Source: Heterodera schachtii
Lineage: Eukaryota; Nematoda; Chromadorea; Rhabditida; Heteroderidae
Length of the DNA: 64,000 nucleotides
NCBI GenBank assembly: GCA_023374025.1
Contig: SIJG01000003.1
Coordinates: 1,518,416 to 1,582,415, forward strand
Direction of reading: 5' to 3'
The first letter of the stretch is position 1, and each line of letters begins with the position of its first letter. The translations under genes were made by a program, and so were the position numbers. Below, piece by piece: positions 47,306-60,700 of this stretch. The notes under the pieces were generated by a model. The model was not told the origin of the DNA and made no database searches. It worked only from the letters and a program-made list of their open reading frames with translations.

Positions 47306-47514
47306 CAGGGCTGCACGAAAACTTCAAAAAAAAAAAAAACGAAAAAGGGCATCCGATACGAAAACGAAACACGAAACAAAAAATAAAATTTTGAAAACCG
47401 AAACACGAAACAAAAATAATTTTTGCGGGCGAAAACGAAACACGAAAACGAAACTCAAAAAGTGCCGAAAAAAGGGGACGACACGAAAACGACACGAAAT
47501 TTCGTGCAGCCCTG
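47306..47514. mobile_element. hAT-type MITE with 8-bp TSD
   Basis: The 209-bp element starts cagggctgcacgaa and ends with the exact reverse complement, ttcgtgcagccctg. It is flanked by the perfect 8-bp direct repeat atcgtcaa (47298-47305 and 47515-47522). The interior is a run of ACGAAAC-type short repeats with an A-run near 47327. An 8-bp duplication and CAGGG ends are typical of hAT elements; no transposase is encoded. Confidence 0.88.
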
Positions 47515-50500
47515 ATCGTCAAGAACTAATTTGTAAGGATTTCAATTTTTTTTTTTTTAAATAATTGGTAATCTCGACCTAACCCAATCCCGATTCATTA
47601 AATAAGAAATCAGTCCCCTACTCCGTTCCCGACATCTTAACTTGATTTATCCAATGGGAACACCCTGTTCTCTCCATCTTACTCTCTCTCTTTCCATTTT
47701 TCTCCTTTTAATCTACAATATTTCCTTCATCTATAACTGTCTATCCATTTCTCTCTCCTTTTATGTCATTATTTCCATTTATCTAACCGTCTGTCTCTTT
47801 TTTTCTACTTTTAATCCACAATATTTCCATTCATCTAACTTGTCAGCCAAATTTTTCCCCATAAACACTCATTAATCCCATAAAAAACCGTTTCCCGCCT
47901 CAGGCGTTTTATTTGTCGGCATATAATGAACGCATTAATCTCTTCACCATCGGAGACGTTCATCTGCTGACAATCATATCCATATTCCTCTCATGGGAAA
48001 AAACATTATTGCACAGCAAAGCGATTGTTATCCGACAATTAAACACGTTTTTGGAGCAGTGATTATTATTATTATCGCTGTGCAATTTTTTACATGAAAA
48101 CATGCAAATTATGTACCAAGGGATTTTGTGAATGTTTGCTATTAACGCCTGATTTTGATTGGTTTAAAAAGAAATTGAAAAAAAAATAGAAGAATTATGT
48201 TTAAATAATTAAATTTGATTTTAAAAATGGAACTAATTAAGAACTTTTCTTTAAATATTAGAGTTATTTTTTTCTTTCTTTCTTTTTTTCTACTAATTCG
48301 GCATGGTACGAAACAGACCTTTTTTCCTTAATTTTAATCTTTTAGAAGAAAATTTTACACCTTTTAATTATTTCAGTGTTTAAATATTTATTTTTTGCTA
48401 TACTTTTTTAATTGTTTTTTAATTGTTCGTATATTTTTGAATTTGGCTCATTTTTATGAAAATTCCTTATTTTCACAACTATATTTAATTTATTTTTTTG
48501 TTATTCGTTCATTAATTGATAATTTATCAATTGGATTGGTTCCTTATAGCATGTCACAAAAATGATTAAAAAATGCAATAAATTTTAAAAAATTCACGAA
48601 AGATTTGGCAAAACAGAAAATTAAAAATTTTTTAGGAAACATGAAGATTTCAAATAAAAAAGAAATAAATTTTATTTTCATAAAATTCACCAATTAAACA
48701 AAATTTCTTCTAAAATTGCTTCTATCTGTTCCTGTTTTGTTGCTACATAAAAAAAATGGTTGCAAAAAATAATTAAATTTGTGCAATTTTTAATTCATTT
48801 CCGATTAATATATTTTCCTGGTGTTAATAGCTTAATTCGCTACTTTTATTTTACACCTTTTGCCCTGTCACTTTACATTGAGCAAAATGCTAGTTTTATT
48901 GGTGGCCATAGATTTTGAACTGATCAACAACAGATCCTGTTTGATCACTTAGTGTCACATTAACCTTTTGAACGCAATAAACCTGATCGGTTTCCCCTTT
49001 ATATAAAATATCACTGATTAACTTTTCATCCATAAGCGACACTCGAGGAAGGACAGCTCCGAAAATCGGAGGAAATTGGGGTTATTATGTACGGGGAAGT
49101 TGAAATTGATCGTCTAATTGTTAGCCGAAATATTTTGCTTCCGAGTTTCTATATGTATTATATTTTGTGACTAGGGATGGATTTTTAGTTTTTTTTTTTA
49201 ACTTTTTTTTCTACAGCTTTGTTTTGCTGAGAGATGCTAGTACAAACACATTTTTAGCTCGGAAAATTCTTGTTTTAATGCCACTATTCGTGACTTAACT
49301 AGGAATCACTATTTTAGGAATTTTCGCCACTAAAATAATTATGCCACTATTTGGGCATTTTGTCGCAATTTTTGCCACTATTTCGGATTTTTTTAAGAAA
49401 TTCTTAACTTAAATGCAATAAAAACGAAAATATACTTTTAAGAAATGAAATTTCGTAAGAATTTGCAAAATTGATCCTTAAAAACAGAAATTTGAATTTT
49501 TGATTTTCTGTGCAAAAATTCTAAAATTCTCTTTTGAAAAATGATTTAAAAAAATCGCTTTAAAAAGGGTTACCATTTGTCTTTATTTCTAAGATTTGAC
49601 TTATTTGGAGGGGTTGGATAGCTTACAATTATAATGCCAATATAATACCACAAAGATTTAACAATATTTATACCAATGTCAAGTCTTATAAATGATCTTT
49701 TTATCTTTATCACTATATTTTAAGATCGTCGACCACCTGCTGCTGGAATAGTTTTGAGATTTCTACTCGCCTAAGTCTGATTTTTTCTTGGCCCAAAAGT
49801 CGACCCTTTTTTTTGGCCAATTCTACGTAATAACTGTGTCCACTGGATTCAAACATTTTTTTTCAAATCGTAATTCGCCACATCCGAATGTTTTTGTGGG
49901 CTGGAATTCCGACCTACTAAAGTTCAGGATTCCGATTTTCAAAATTTTTTTATACCAATCGAGTTACACAGGAAACCCCTAAAAATCAGTTTCAACAAAC
50001 ACAGAATAAATACGCAAATTATCAAGTTGACTGATCTCCTCTTTCACTAATCGCATTAAGCCGCTTCTCATGTACAACATTCCGAAGCTCATTTGCATGT
50101 CATCCCTTTATCTGTTGCTGATTAATGTATAATTGCTAATTAATTATAAATTTTTATAATATGTTGCTGATCATCCTGCTTAACTAATTATGCACATTTT
50201 ATCGCAGAAAAATTGCGCAGCACAAAAAAAATCAAAATATTATAGTCGTCTACCTTTTTCGTATTGTTCATTTTTTTTCTTTGTGTTAAAAACATAAAAA
50301 TTAAAATCAAATTTTTTCAAAAAACAAATTTTATTAAAAAATTTAAAATTCAAAAAGGTAATAATATGTATCAATTTGGGCATAAATTTTTTCCAAACAT
50401 GTTTTTAGTTCTCTCAAAATTGCGACATTCCCTCCCCCATAAATAATTTTTTTCAAAATTTAAGGGAGTTGGAAGTAAATGACCTTGATATTGAGAATGG

Positions 50501-50943
50501 ATATAAGTGACCATGCTCATTTTCGTCCATTCTTTATCTAATAAATTGGATGCACAAAAAAATGACAAATATTTGCACTTAAAATATTTTACTTATTTTA
50601 ATTTATTAAAAAAAGCAAAAATTTTCGCTGTGCCAATGATTTTTTAAATAATTTCAGCAAAAACGTTAATGCCTAAATTGTCCCCATTTCTGGTGAAGGG
50701 ATACAAATCCTTCGATGGTGCCGGAAATTTGTGCCATTGAGGAATTTTTTGAAATTTCGATCGAAATTTAGTGTTATATTGCATTAATTTTCAATATTTG
50801 TCTAATTTCGATCAATTAAATTTCTTAATAGCACTCGACATTTCTAATGATTTCCATAATATAAGTATAATCTTGTCCATCCCCCTGCCCCATCTTCATT
50901 CCAACATTTAACATTTTCCCCCACCCACCCATTTTGGAAATGA

Positions 50944-51129
50944 TCATGCCCCCCCCCCCGCCCGCCCCGCTCGTCCGCCCGCTACGCCGTCTTGCGCAGC
51001 ACAGCCCCCACCGGTTTCACTTTTTCGGATAAAATGCAACCCCAGCCACCAGCAGCAGATGGGCAGATCCCCCATAAGCTTTATAAATGATGTCCATGTA
51101 ATATGTATCCATCCCATCCCCCTGCCCAC
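50944..51129. promoter_or_regulatory. GC-rich island, possibly regulatory
   Basis: A patch with a ten-base C-run and CCGCCCGC-type words, followed by CAGCAGCAG and CCACCAGC words, stands out from the AT-rich intergenic DNA about 650-830 bp before the VWA gene. There are no splice signals and no domain-like translation. Function unknown; listed because of composition only. Confidence 0.25.
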
Positions 51130-51773
51130 CCCCTATTAATTTCTGTGCCCCCACGCCCCTGCCCTAATGATGTTGTGGTTGGTCGTAATTTGTCACCACC
51201 AGCAGCAAGCAGCCAGTCAACCACAACATATCATCACATTTTGCTTTTAGTCCCCCCATAGTTCGCGGACCGCAAAAAATTTTTCGTCATGCTCATCAGC
51301 GACGGCTGGGGACAAAACATAATGGATTAATTAATGCCATATAATCTGTCTCTCCCTCTCCTCCGTCTCCTCTCAGCTTACGCTTCATGTCTCCAGTTAT
51401 TAGCTTCCATCCATATATACTAAATCTACAAAGATAAATAATGGACTAACTATTTGATGAACAGTACATAAATAAATCCGCGCAATTCCACACAGCCAAA
51501 TTTGGTGATAAAGTGAAACCCCAGTGCTAAAATGCTGCTAACTAACATTAATTGTCACATTGACTTTGATAAGCTGAATAATTTATTTAAATGAATGTTA
51601 AAATGAATAAAAATTTATTAAATCAAAAAATAATATTCGTTTTTTTCACTTTTAATTCTTCATATTATACACATTTAAATGAAAGTTAAAATTCAAAACG
51701 AATGAATTTAATTGAAATTAATTAAAACAAAAAAAATAATGTTCGATTTTCAATTTAGTTTTAATTATTCCCA

Positions 51774-54700
51774 ATGATCACCTGTTATATTCTATTATTT
51801 TTACTGATTTGCATTCTGACAACTTTGTCACAATCAGCACCCAACATAACTGTCAATCAAACAACAGACGGTAGAAATTAATTAACAAATTAAAAAAAAA
51901 AAAAAATTTTGTGTATATATTCCCATTTCGTGAAAATTACCCCGACCTCCACACGTTCCCTGAATTATAGCCATCCCGTAAAATAAAATCCTTTTTGCGA
52001 GGGTTGAAAAATTTTAGCTTCTGGGCACTACTTTATTTCGTAAAATAAGAGCATATATAATGAAATTTAATATTACTTTTAAAACAGCTTTGAGATTTAA
52101 ATATTTCCAAGCCCTCCCCTTTTTCGCTAAAAAATTTTTGATTTTCTATTTTTGGTTTAGAAAATTTTGCAGTATTTTATCGGAGATTTTTGTCCATTTA
52201 TGCTTAAATAAATTTATTGTATTTTAAAAAAACATAAATAATATATGCATCAATATTTTTAAGATTGTTCTGCACAATCCACAACCCTCCGAGTCGTTGT
52301 TTTGTTCGACATTACCCCTGAATATGCAACCAATTTTCGCAACCAGCAACACCGACTTTTCAAAACATTGAGGTCTTAAGAAAAATAAAAATATTATTTT
52401 ATTTATTTTAATTTAATTTAGACACATTGATCAGCAAGTGAAAGGGCATCAACGATTTTATGCACTTGTCGCCTTTCACAGAACGTCGGTGGTGCTGAGT
52501 GGACTAAATTATGCTCAAGCAAAAAATGTTGAAAAGGTAAATTCATTTTTAATTAAATTAATTTATTATTAATATTTATTATTTAATTTTCTTGGGAAAA
52601 AACATATTCTTTTGGGCTCTAAATATAAACTAAATTTATTGTTTAAAACATAATGATTTTAATTGGATTATTAATAGGGACAAAGTTTCAGAAAGAAATA
52701 ATAAATAATTGCATTTAAAATTGCGCCATTTTTTAATTTTAAAAATTTGCAGATTATCGCCCAAATCTCTGGGCTTAATCCTCGACGACGACTTGAAACG
52801 GCGCCTTCCAAGGTAAATTTAAAATAAAAATTGCACAATAAAGATATACAATTTTTAATTTTCTCAATTTTTTTAGGCATTTGCAACAGCGGCAGAATTG
52901 TTGGAATATCACCAAGAATCAAACACCACTTCGGAGACAACAAATATTGTTCTGTTAATTCATGATGGCTTCAACACGGATATGCGCAACGAAACATTTG
53001 AAGCGATGTAACGGGCCAAATTAATTTTAATTAATAAAGCTAGTTTAAATTATTAAATCGAACTAATTGACATTTAATCTACCGAAAAAAGTAGTTTTTT
53101 AAATCCAGACTAAATCTAGTGAAAGCTGTTTTAAATTAATGCAAAATTATTGGCTCTATTTTTAATTTTCAAATTTCTAATTATACCATTTTCACTCCCC
53201 TATTAGCCATCATTAAAATTTAATTATTATTATTTAATAATTATTTTTTAAACAGTTCCAAATTGACAAAACATGGGGCCGAAATCTACGCAATAACCGG
53301 CAACCTCAGGCCAAATGAAGAAATTTTGACTGAATACACTGGCGGACAGAGGAGTCATGTTTTTGCCAGAAATGATGACATGGAGCAGTTTTTCCAAGCC
53401 TTGGACGAAGTCCGATTCAAAAAAATAAAAAAATAAAAATCCTAAAATTTCCATTTTTTCAGAAAATTAACCCTTGTGAAAGCTCTAAGGCAGAACTTTT
53501 GAAAAAGAATTTACCATCTCCAGCGGCAAAACTTCGTGATGACAAAAATCGGACTGGCATTGAGGTTTGTTTCAATATTAATTTTTTAAATTTAATTTTA
53601 TATAAATATTTTTGATTTTTTCAGCTTTTGATACTGCCCCAAAATGACAGTAATTCACCAAAAAATTTTGTAAAAAACACCCAAAAGACAGAGCAACAAC
53701 AACAATTAGTCAACAACCGTGAACAGTTGCCATTTTTACCAAAGAATTTGAAGTTGGAATGCAACAACGTTGGAAAGGTGAAAAAAATTAAATTATATTA
53801 TGAAAAAGCCATAAATTTTCGAGAAAATTTTTATTAGTTGGGTTTAATTGTGATCGAGACAAATCTTGCTTCACGATGACCGTATTTTTTGGTGAAAAAT
53901 TTCAAGAAATTTAATATGAAAAATATTCCTCTAAGAAGAGGGTTTTGAAATTTTTTGCGGAAAATTTAATTTTCCTGACTCAATCATTGATGAGTGATAA
54001 TTCAAAAATTTAATTATTATTTTTTAGGTTGACCTGATGCTTGTGTTAGACACCAGTGGCTCCATTTACCATTCATTCCCACAGCAACGCCAAATAGGTG
54101 AAATTTACTTTAAAATTTTTATTAAAAATTATATATATTTTTTTGAATCGCAAAAAAATGGTTCAAAAATGAACGAGCCAAAATTGCATATATCAATTTG
54201 AATTTATGTGTAAGAAATTTATATTAATTTTCCTGAAATTACACATATTTATTTTTTATAAATTACGCCGAATGCCGGCACTGCGAGGAATTTTAACAAA
54301 ATTTAAATTTTAAAAATTAAATATTGTCTATGGCAGAAAGATCATTTGTTTTAATGGATTCGAGGATGAATGCCTTTATTTTGTTTTTTAGAACTTTCGA
54401 AAAAATTTCTAGCACTGCAAATTTTGCACGCCGTCGAACCCGCACTGCATTCACTGCAAATTGGGGTCATCCAATTTGCACATGAGCCTACCGTAATCCA
54501 TTCATTACGCGAGCCTACCGTGGCCAAGTATTACGAATTGCTGAACAGAGTGCGCGACCTTGTGTTTACTGGACGGTGTGTTTTGAAAATTTAACTTATT
54601 GGAGAATTAATTGGAAAAGGTGTTAAAATTTGATCAAATCTTACAATTAAAAAATTTGAAATCGAATACGGCCTCACCCGTACATGAGTTTTTTACGAAC

Positions 54701-57700
54701 CCGTAGCTTGTAGCCCTTCGATGGATACGGTCTTTACAGGCTACGGGATTTGGGTTATTTAGCCCGTACCCCGTAGATGTGCCGAGCCCGTTACCTTTAC
54801 CCTTATCCGTAAATTTGAAAGTATTTATCTCTAATTAAAATTATAAAATATTTTTTATATTTTTCTAATTTATTTTTCAAATATTTTAGGAATACGCGCA
54901 TTGCTGACGCTCTTGAATTGGCGTTGAATGAATTTGATGAGCATGGACGAAATGATGCGCAAAAAGTAAAACAAAAGAATTAATAATAATAATAATAATT
55001 CGTGAACTTTTGTTCCCCCCCCCCATTTTTAGGTTATTATTCTGATCAGCGATGGGCATGGCCAAGAATTTTGGCACCGCGCAGCAGAAGTTGCACATCG
55101 CTTGGCCACAACGCGCGACTTGCAGCGTTTCGCGGTTTCCTCAAGCTTGGACTATAATATGGAGGAGTTAATGCTGTACATGGGCGATTCAAAGCGTATT
55201 TTTGTCGGCCAACGGAGCTTAATGTAAAAATTTTATAAACACATGCCCATAGTCAGATTTTCTATTATTTAATTTTTAACATCAGAAACTTTTTTAAAAA
55301 TGATGAAACCGACGTAGAATAATTTATGGTTTTTTGAAATAATTATTTTTATTTTATTTTAGCAAATTTTCATTTTCCATTACCCTTCTTTAAATTTTAC
55401 AAGGATAATGCTGCTTACTGTACTAATTTACCTCTGAGATTTGCATCCATTAGTTTTGCTTAAATTTTTACGAATTTTCGACTTTTAAGCCTATTGTTTT
55501 TTATGCTTTCCTGTAACTCTAAATAAGTTGATCATTTTTTTTCAGTTTTATGCCGACAATCATTGCCTTTTTGAACAAATGTTTGCCAAATTCGGTGAAA
55601 AAAATTGGCACAACGCAAATCAATTTGGATGAAAATGGAATAAAAATTGGGTTTGAAGCAACGGCAGGAGCGGTCGCAAATTCGCTAGAAACTTCAACGG
55701 CAACAGCGATTGACGAATTTTCAACTGTTGCAAATCTGTCGCAAATGCTTGGCGATACGGACAATACTGAATCGGCAGCGAACAAAAACAACAGCAACAA
55801 CGACATTCCGCCAACGTCTGGCGGCCAAGCGGAAGTGGCACCCATTTCAAATTCAAATTTGACTTCATCCGCTGATGATGGACAAAATGTCACGGGAGGA
55901 CAGCTCACCAAATTGGACAAAAGAGAGAAGTCGGAAAACAACCGGCGAATTCTGGTGGACAATGAGCGTGATGAGCCCATAAAAGCGGAGGATGAGGACG
56001 AAAAAAAGGATCGAGAAGAAAGTGCCAAAGCGGAGAGGGAACAAACATTGAGGAAAATTGTTCCTGAAAGGGAAAAAGTAAATTCCAGGGGGGCGGGGCG
56101 GGAATTCCCCCTCCGCCGACGTTCCCGAAATAAAAAAATAAGACAATTTTTTGAAGTTTTAAGCAATATTTTAAATAAATTTTATTAATTTTCCAAAAAA
56201 TTTTTTTGCCGAACCCCAATTTTACCATATTTTTTCAAAATTTGACCCAAAAATGGCAAAGATTGGTCATTTTTTGGCGAAAACGGCTACAAATTCCTGG
56301 CAACAGGCTTGCTTTCATTTCACTCTTTAAATTGCCGAAAACCTTGACTTACAGAATTTTCTTTAAATTACCGTATCGCTTACGCATTTCTCGGGAACCC
56401 CTTACAGTAAATTTAATGTTTTAGCCTTCAAATGTGGAAGAAATTGAGTGTGACACTGATGTGCTGATCATGCTGGACCGAGCACGGCCTGAGCAAGCGT
56501 TTGCGCAACATGTTGCGTTGGCCAAACATTTGGTGGCCAAAATTGAGCCGGAAGCAATCGCGTCGGGCAAAACGCGAGTTTCCATCATTTCATTTGGCAA
56601 CGAAGCAACAAAGGATGTTGGATGGGACGAAAAGCTACCCAGAAGGCATATTTTGCAAAAGTTGGACACAATTCGGCAGTATAACAGCGCGACATCATTC
56701 GTACAAGCCGCCAAAACGGCAATTGAAGTGAATTTGTTTTTTCGAATCGAATTAGCATTTCACTCATCCGTAGTGCGCAGATTTCAGGAATTAGGGAAAG
56801 ACTCAAAACCGGGAATTCGGGGGTGGGATGTCCGTACTTATTTGACTGTCTAATAATTGTGGGCGGGAGGATATGGGTGGATTAGGGATAAGTCCTTAAT
56901 AGTCAGAAGTGTTGAGGAGGCTAGCTGGGTTAAGCCTTTTTTAACAGATCCCTTTTCTATATATATTTTTTTGAAAATCCTCTAATGAATTTTAACATTA
57001 AAAATTTTCCTTGACTTTGGATAAAGGAGTAGGATAAAAGGTCGCTGAACGATTTTTTGGATCATAACTTTTTCTTTCTAAAAAATTAAAACATTCTTAG
57101 AACTCTTTTAAATTTCGTCATGTACTTACAAAAAGTTAGGGCTAAAATACGCAAAACTGAACTGACTTTTTCTGACTATTTTTGTCATAGAATTTTAGTT
57201 GAAATTTAAAAAATTATTAATAAACACATAGACCTTTCGAACAATACTAAGAATGCTTATTTTGGTTAAAACGAAAAAAATATTGTTCTAAAAATCGTCC
57301 AGCAATAATTTTTGATTTTATTTTAAATGTTTTAATATTATTATTTTTTTTCAATTAAACAGGAAATTTCAAAAGTCCGCCGACCCAATGCTGGACTGCT
57401 GGCGACAGTGTTTTGGAGCGGCTTAACCGGCACTGACAAAGCAAACGAATTGGCAAATGCAATGAATCAGTTCAACGCAATAAATCGTACACAACTTTTT
57501 GTGGTCTCACTTAATGCAAAAGCCAATTTGACAAGGCTTAAGGTGATTATTATTGATACTGATTATAATTGATCAAAAAAATATATTTAAATTTTGATTA
57601 TTTTTGAGTAAAAAAAAATAATTAAATTATTTAAATTTATGTTAAATTGTTAATAATAATAAAATTAATTAAAATTATTTGCATAAATAAATGTGATTAG

Positions 57701-60700
57701 TCAGTGTAAGATTGGAATAAAAAATATTTTAAGGAATTGGCCGGAGACCAATGGCACGTTTTTGTGGAGGGACGCGCCAGCCAATTTGTTGGAGAAGGTA
57801 AATTTTTTTGTTTCTTAATTTTTGATCATTTGTTTTATTTACATTCTTAAGTTATTCTTTGAAATTTTATCATGAAATTTCCTAAAAACTTTTTAATGTT
57901 TGATAGAGATGAAATTTTTTGTCATGATAATTTCATAAATCAGGATTTTTAAAAAAGTTCTTAGTGTATGAGATTTTATGAAATTTTCCAAGCTGATACC
58001 TTCATGCAAAGTTAAAAAAAAAACCTTTTTTTCAATATTTTTTAACATTTTTTGTTTGAAGCTTCACAACATCTTCTCGACTGTGTGTTGCCTCCCAGCG
58101 GTGCCCAAATGCACTCATCAAACAACAATGACGAGCCGGAACTGCTGGACACCCATGAGCCATTGACCAGCGTTGAACGTGTTGAGCATCTGCAAGCAGC
58201 TGCTCGTGCATTCCAAAAACATCCGCTTGGCAATTGCAAAGATGGTAATAATTAGAGCATGAATTTTTAATTTTTTTTTTCACTTTTCTGTGAATACGTC
58301 GTTAAAAATTTCAGGGAATTAGTTGTTTTTTAATTTTAAACAATATCTTAAAGAAAGGATGATTTATAGTTTCTGATAGATATCATAGATTTGTAACAAT
58401 GACAATGAGTTATTAATATTTATTAAGTTTTTTTTAACCATAAATTTTAAATTTGTGATAATAGGTCTTAAAGTTTCTGTGTGATTGTTTTGAATCAGAT
58501 AAACAGTTAAAAAAAAATTAATAATTGATTCTTAATGTCTTAAAAGATATTAATGTTTCAGATCAGACCTAAGACTTGTAAAAATTTGTAATGGGCTTAG
58601 ATTGTAACAAACATGTTAATATTTCGAATGTTTTGATCAGACATTTCATGATGTGTAAGTTCAAAAAATATCAAAGATTTCTAATAATCATAGATTGTAA
58701 TAAGTGCTATTAATGTTTTCAAATGTTTTGATTTGACTGATATCATGTTTTGTAGAGTTTGTGACAGACATCATATTTGTAATAATCTAAGATAGTAATA
58801 AGTGGTATTAATGTTTCCAAATGTTTTGATTAGACTGATATCATGTTTTGTATAGTCTATCACAAACATCAAAGGTTTGTAATAATCATAGATTGTAATA
58901 AGTGGTATTAATGTTTTCAAATGTGTTGATCAGACATTTCATTATGTGTAAGTTGTAACAAACATCAAAAGTTTGTAATAATCATAGATTGTAATAAGTG
59001 GTATTAATGTTTACGAATGTGTTCATTTGACTGATATCATGTTTTGTAGAGTCTATCACAAACATCAAAGGTTTGTAATAATCATAGATTGTAATAAGTG
59101 GTATTAATGTTTTCAATGACAAACATCATATTTGTGATAATCAAAGATATTAATAAGTGGTATTAATGTTTACGAATGTTTTGATCAGACATTTCATTAT
59201 GTGTAAGTTGTAACAAACAACAAGTTTGTAATAATCATAGATTGTAATAAGTGGTATTAATGTTTACGAATGTGTTCATTTGACTGATATCATGTTTTGT
59301 AGAGTTTGTGACAAACATCATATTTGTAATAATCTAAGATAGTAATAAGTGGTATTAATGTTTCCAAATGTTTTGATTAGACTGATATCATGTTTTGTAT
59401 AGTCTATCACAAACATCAAAGGTTTGTAATAATCGTAGATTGTAATAAGTGGTATTAATTTTTTCGAATGTGTTCATTTGACTGATATCATGTTTTGTAG
59501 AGTTTGTGACAAACATCATATTTGTAATAATCTAAGATTGTAATAAGTGCTATTAATGTTTTCAAATGTTTTGATTAGACTGATATCATGTTTTGTATAG
59601 TCTATCACGAACATCAAAGGTTTGTAATAATCATAGATTGTAATAAGTGGTATTAATTTTTTCGAATGTGTTCATTTGACTGATATCATGTTTTGTAGAG
59701 TTTGTGACAAACATCATATTTGTAATAATCTAAGATTGTAATAAGTGCTATTAATGTTTCCAAATGTTTTGATTAGACTGATATCATGTTTTGTATAGTC
59801 TATCACGAACATCAAAGGTTTGTAATAATCATAGATTGTAATAAGTGGTATTAATGCTTTCGAATGTTTTGATTTTACTGATATCTGATATCATGTTTTG
59901 TATAGTCTATCACGAACATCAAAGGTTTGTAATAATCATAGATTGTAATAAGTGGTATTAATGTTTTCGAATGTGTTCATTTGACTGATATCATGTTTTG
60001 TAGAGTTTGTGACAAACATCATAGATTTGTGATAATGGCTTTTTATTATTTGTAAAGATTTTTGTTAGAGATCTTAAATTTGTGATAAAGGAAGGATCTT
60101 TAAAGATTTTTGAATATTTTGGATTAAACATCTTAACATGTTTGATTGTAATATGGAGTGATGATGTTTGTGAAAGTTTTGAGTAAACAGGTATCATGAT
60201 TTTTAAAGTTTCTGGCAAACATCATAGATGTGAAAAAGATTTCTCGAGCCGCACATTTAATGAACCACTTAATTGATTTCAGATCTCGTTGATCTGGCAG
60301 TTTTGCTTCACTTCCATCCCCAATCTGGAGCATCAACAAATGAAATGTCCGGCCAATTCCAAGCCATGCGTCGAGCTGCAATGGCAACATTGAGGTGAAT
60401 AAAAAATTGACTTGACACTTAAAAAAAGAAAAATTTCTCATGACAGAGACTTACCTATTTTAAGCAATTTTTTTTAATTTGAAAATTGAAAATTCAATTC
60501 TTTATTCCAACTTTGAAAAAAAACCAAAACCATTATGAAAGTTTTGGTACTTTTGGTTTTTTGGGCCTATATTTGAATTTTTTAAAAACAACAACAACGG
60601 ATGCGCCGAATTAAAAATTTACGTTCATTTTTTGTCTTTTAAATTTATTTATAATTGATCATTGCCTAATTTTAAGACAAGCTTCCGCTGAGCACTACCA

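Larger units (their letters stand above)
45166..51773. other. Long intergenic stretch
   Basis: About 6.6 kb without a supported gene. It contains a C-run at 45269, a pyrimidine-rich tract (about 47670-47860, CTCTCTC and TTTCCAT words), C/G-rich pieces at 46885-46920 and 50945-51010, and the MITE at 47306-47514. Several stretches around 46700-47200 and 50880-51450 are less AT-rich, with CAGCAGC and CACCACC words, and may be regulatory DNA of the VWA gene downstream. None shows splice-bounded open frames. Confidence 0.4.

Noticed and set aside
47192..47875. Plus-strand open frames near 47.2-47.9 kb
   Set aside because: They arise from the MITE interior and from pyrimidine-rich low-complexity sequence, without splice or domain evidence.
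50944..51129. Minus-strand 61-residue Gly-rich frame
   Set aside because: It reflects a C-rich tract. There is no conserved domain and no splice structure, so it is listed only as a composition feature.
55519..56228. Long minus-strand frames opposite the VWA gene (up to 215 residues)
   Set aside because: They are antisense to exon 13 of the VWA gene, which is in frame with its neighbours and has proper splice sites.
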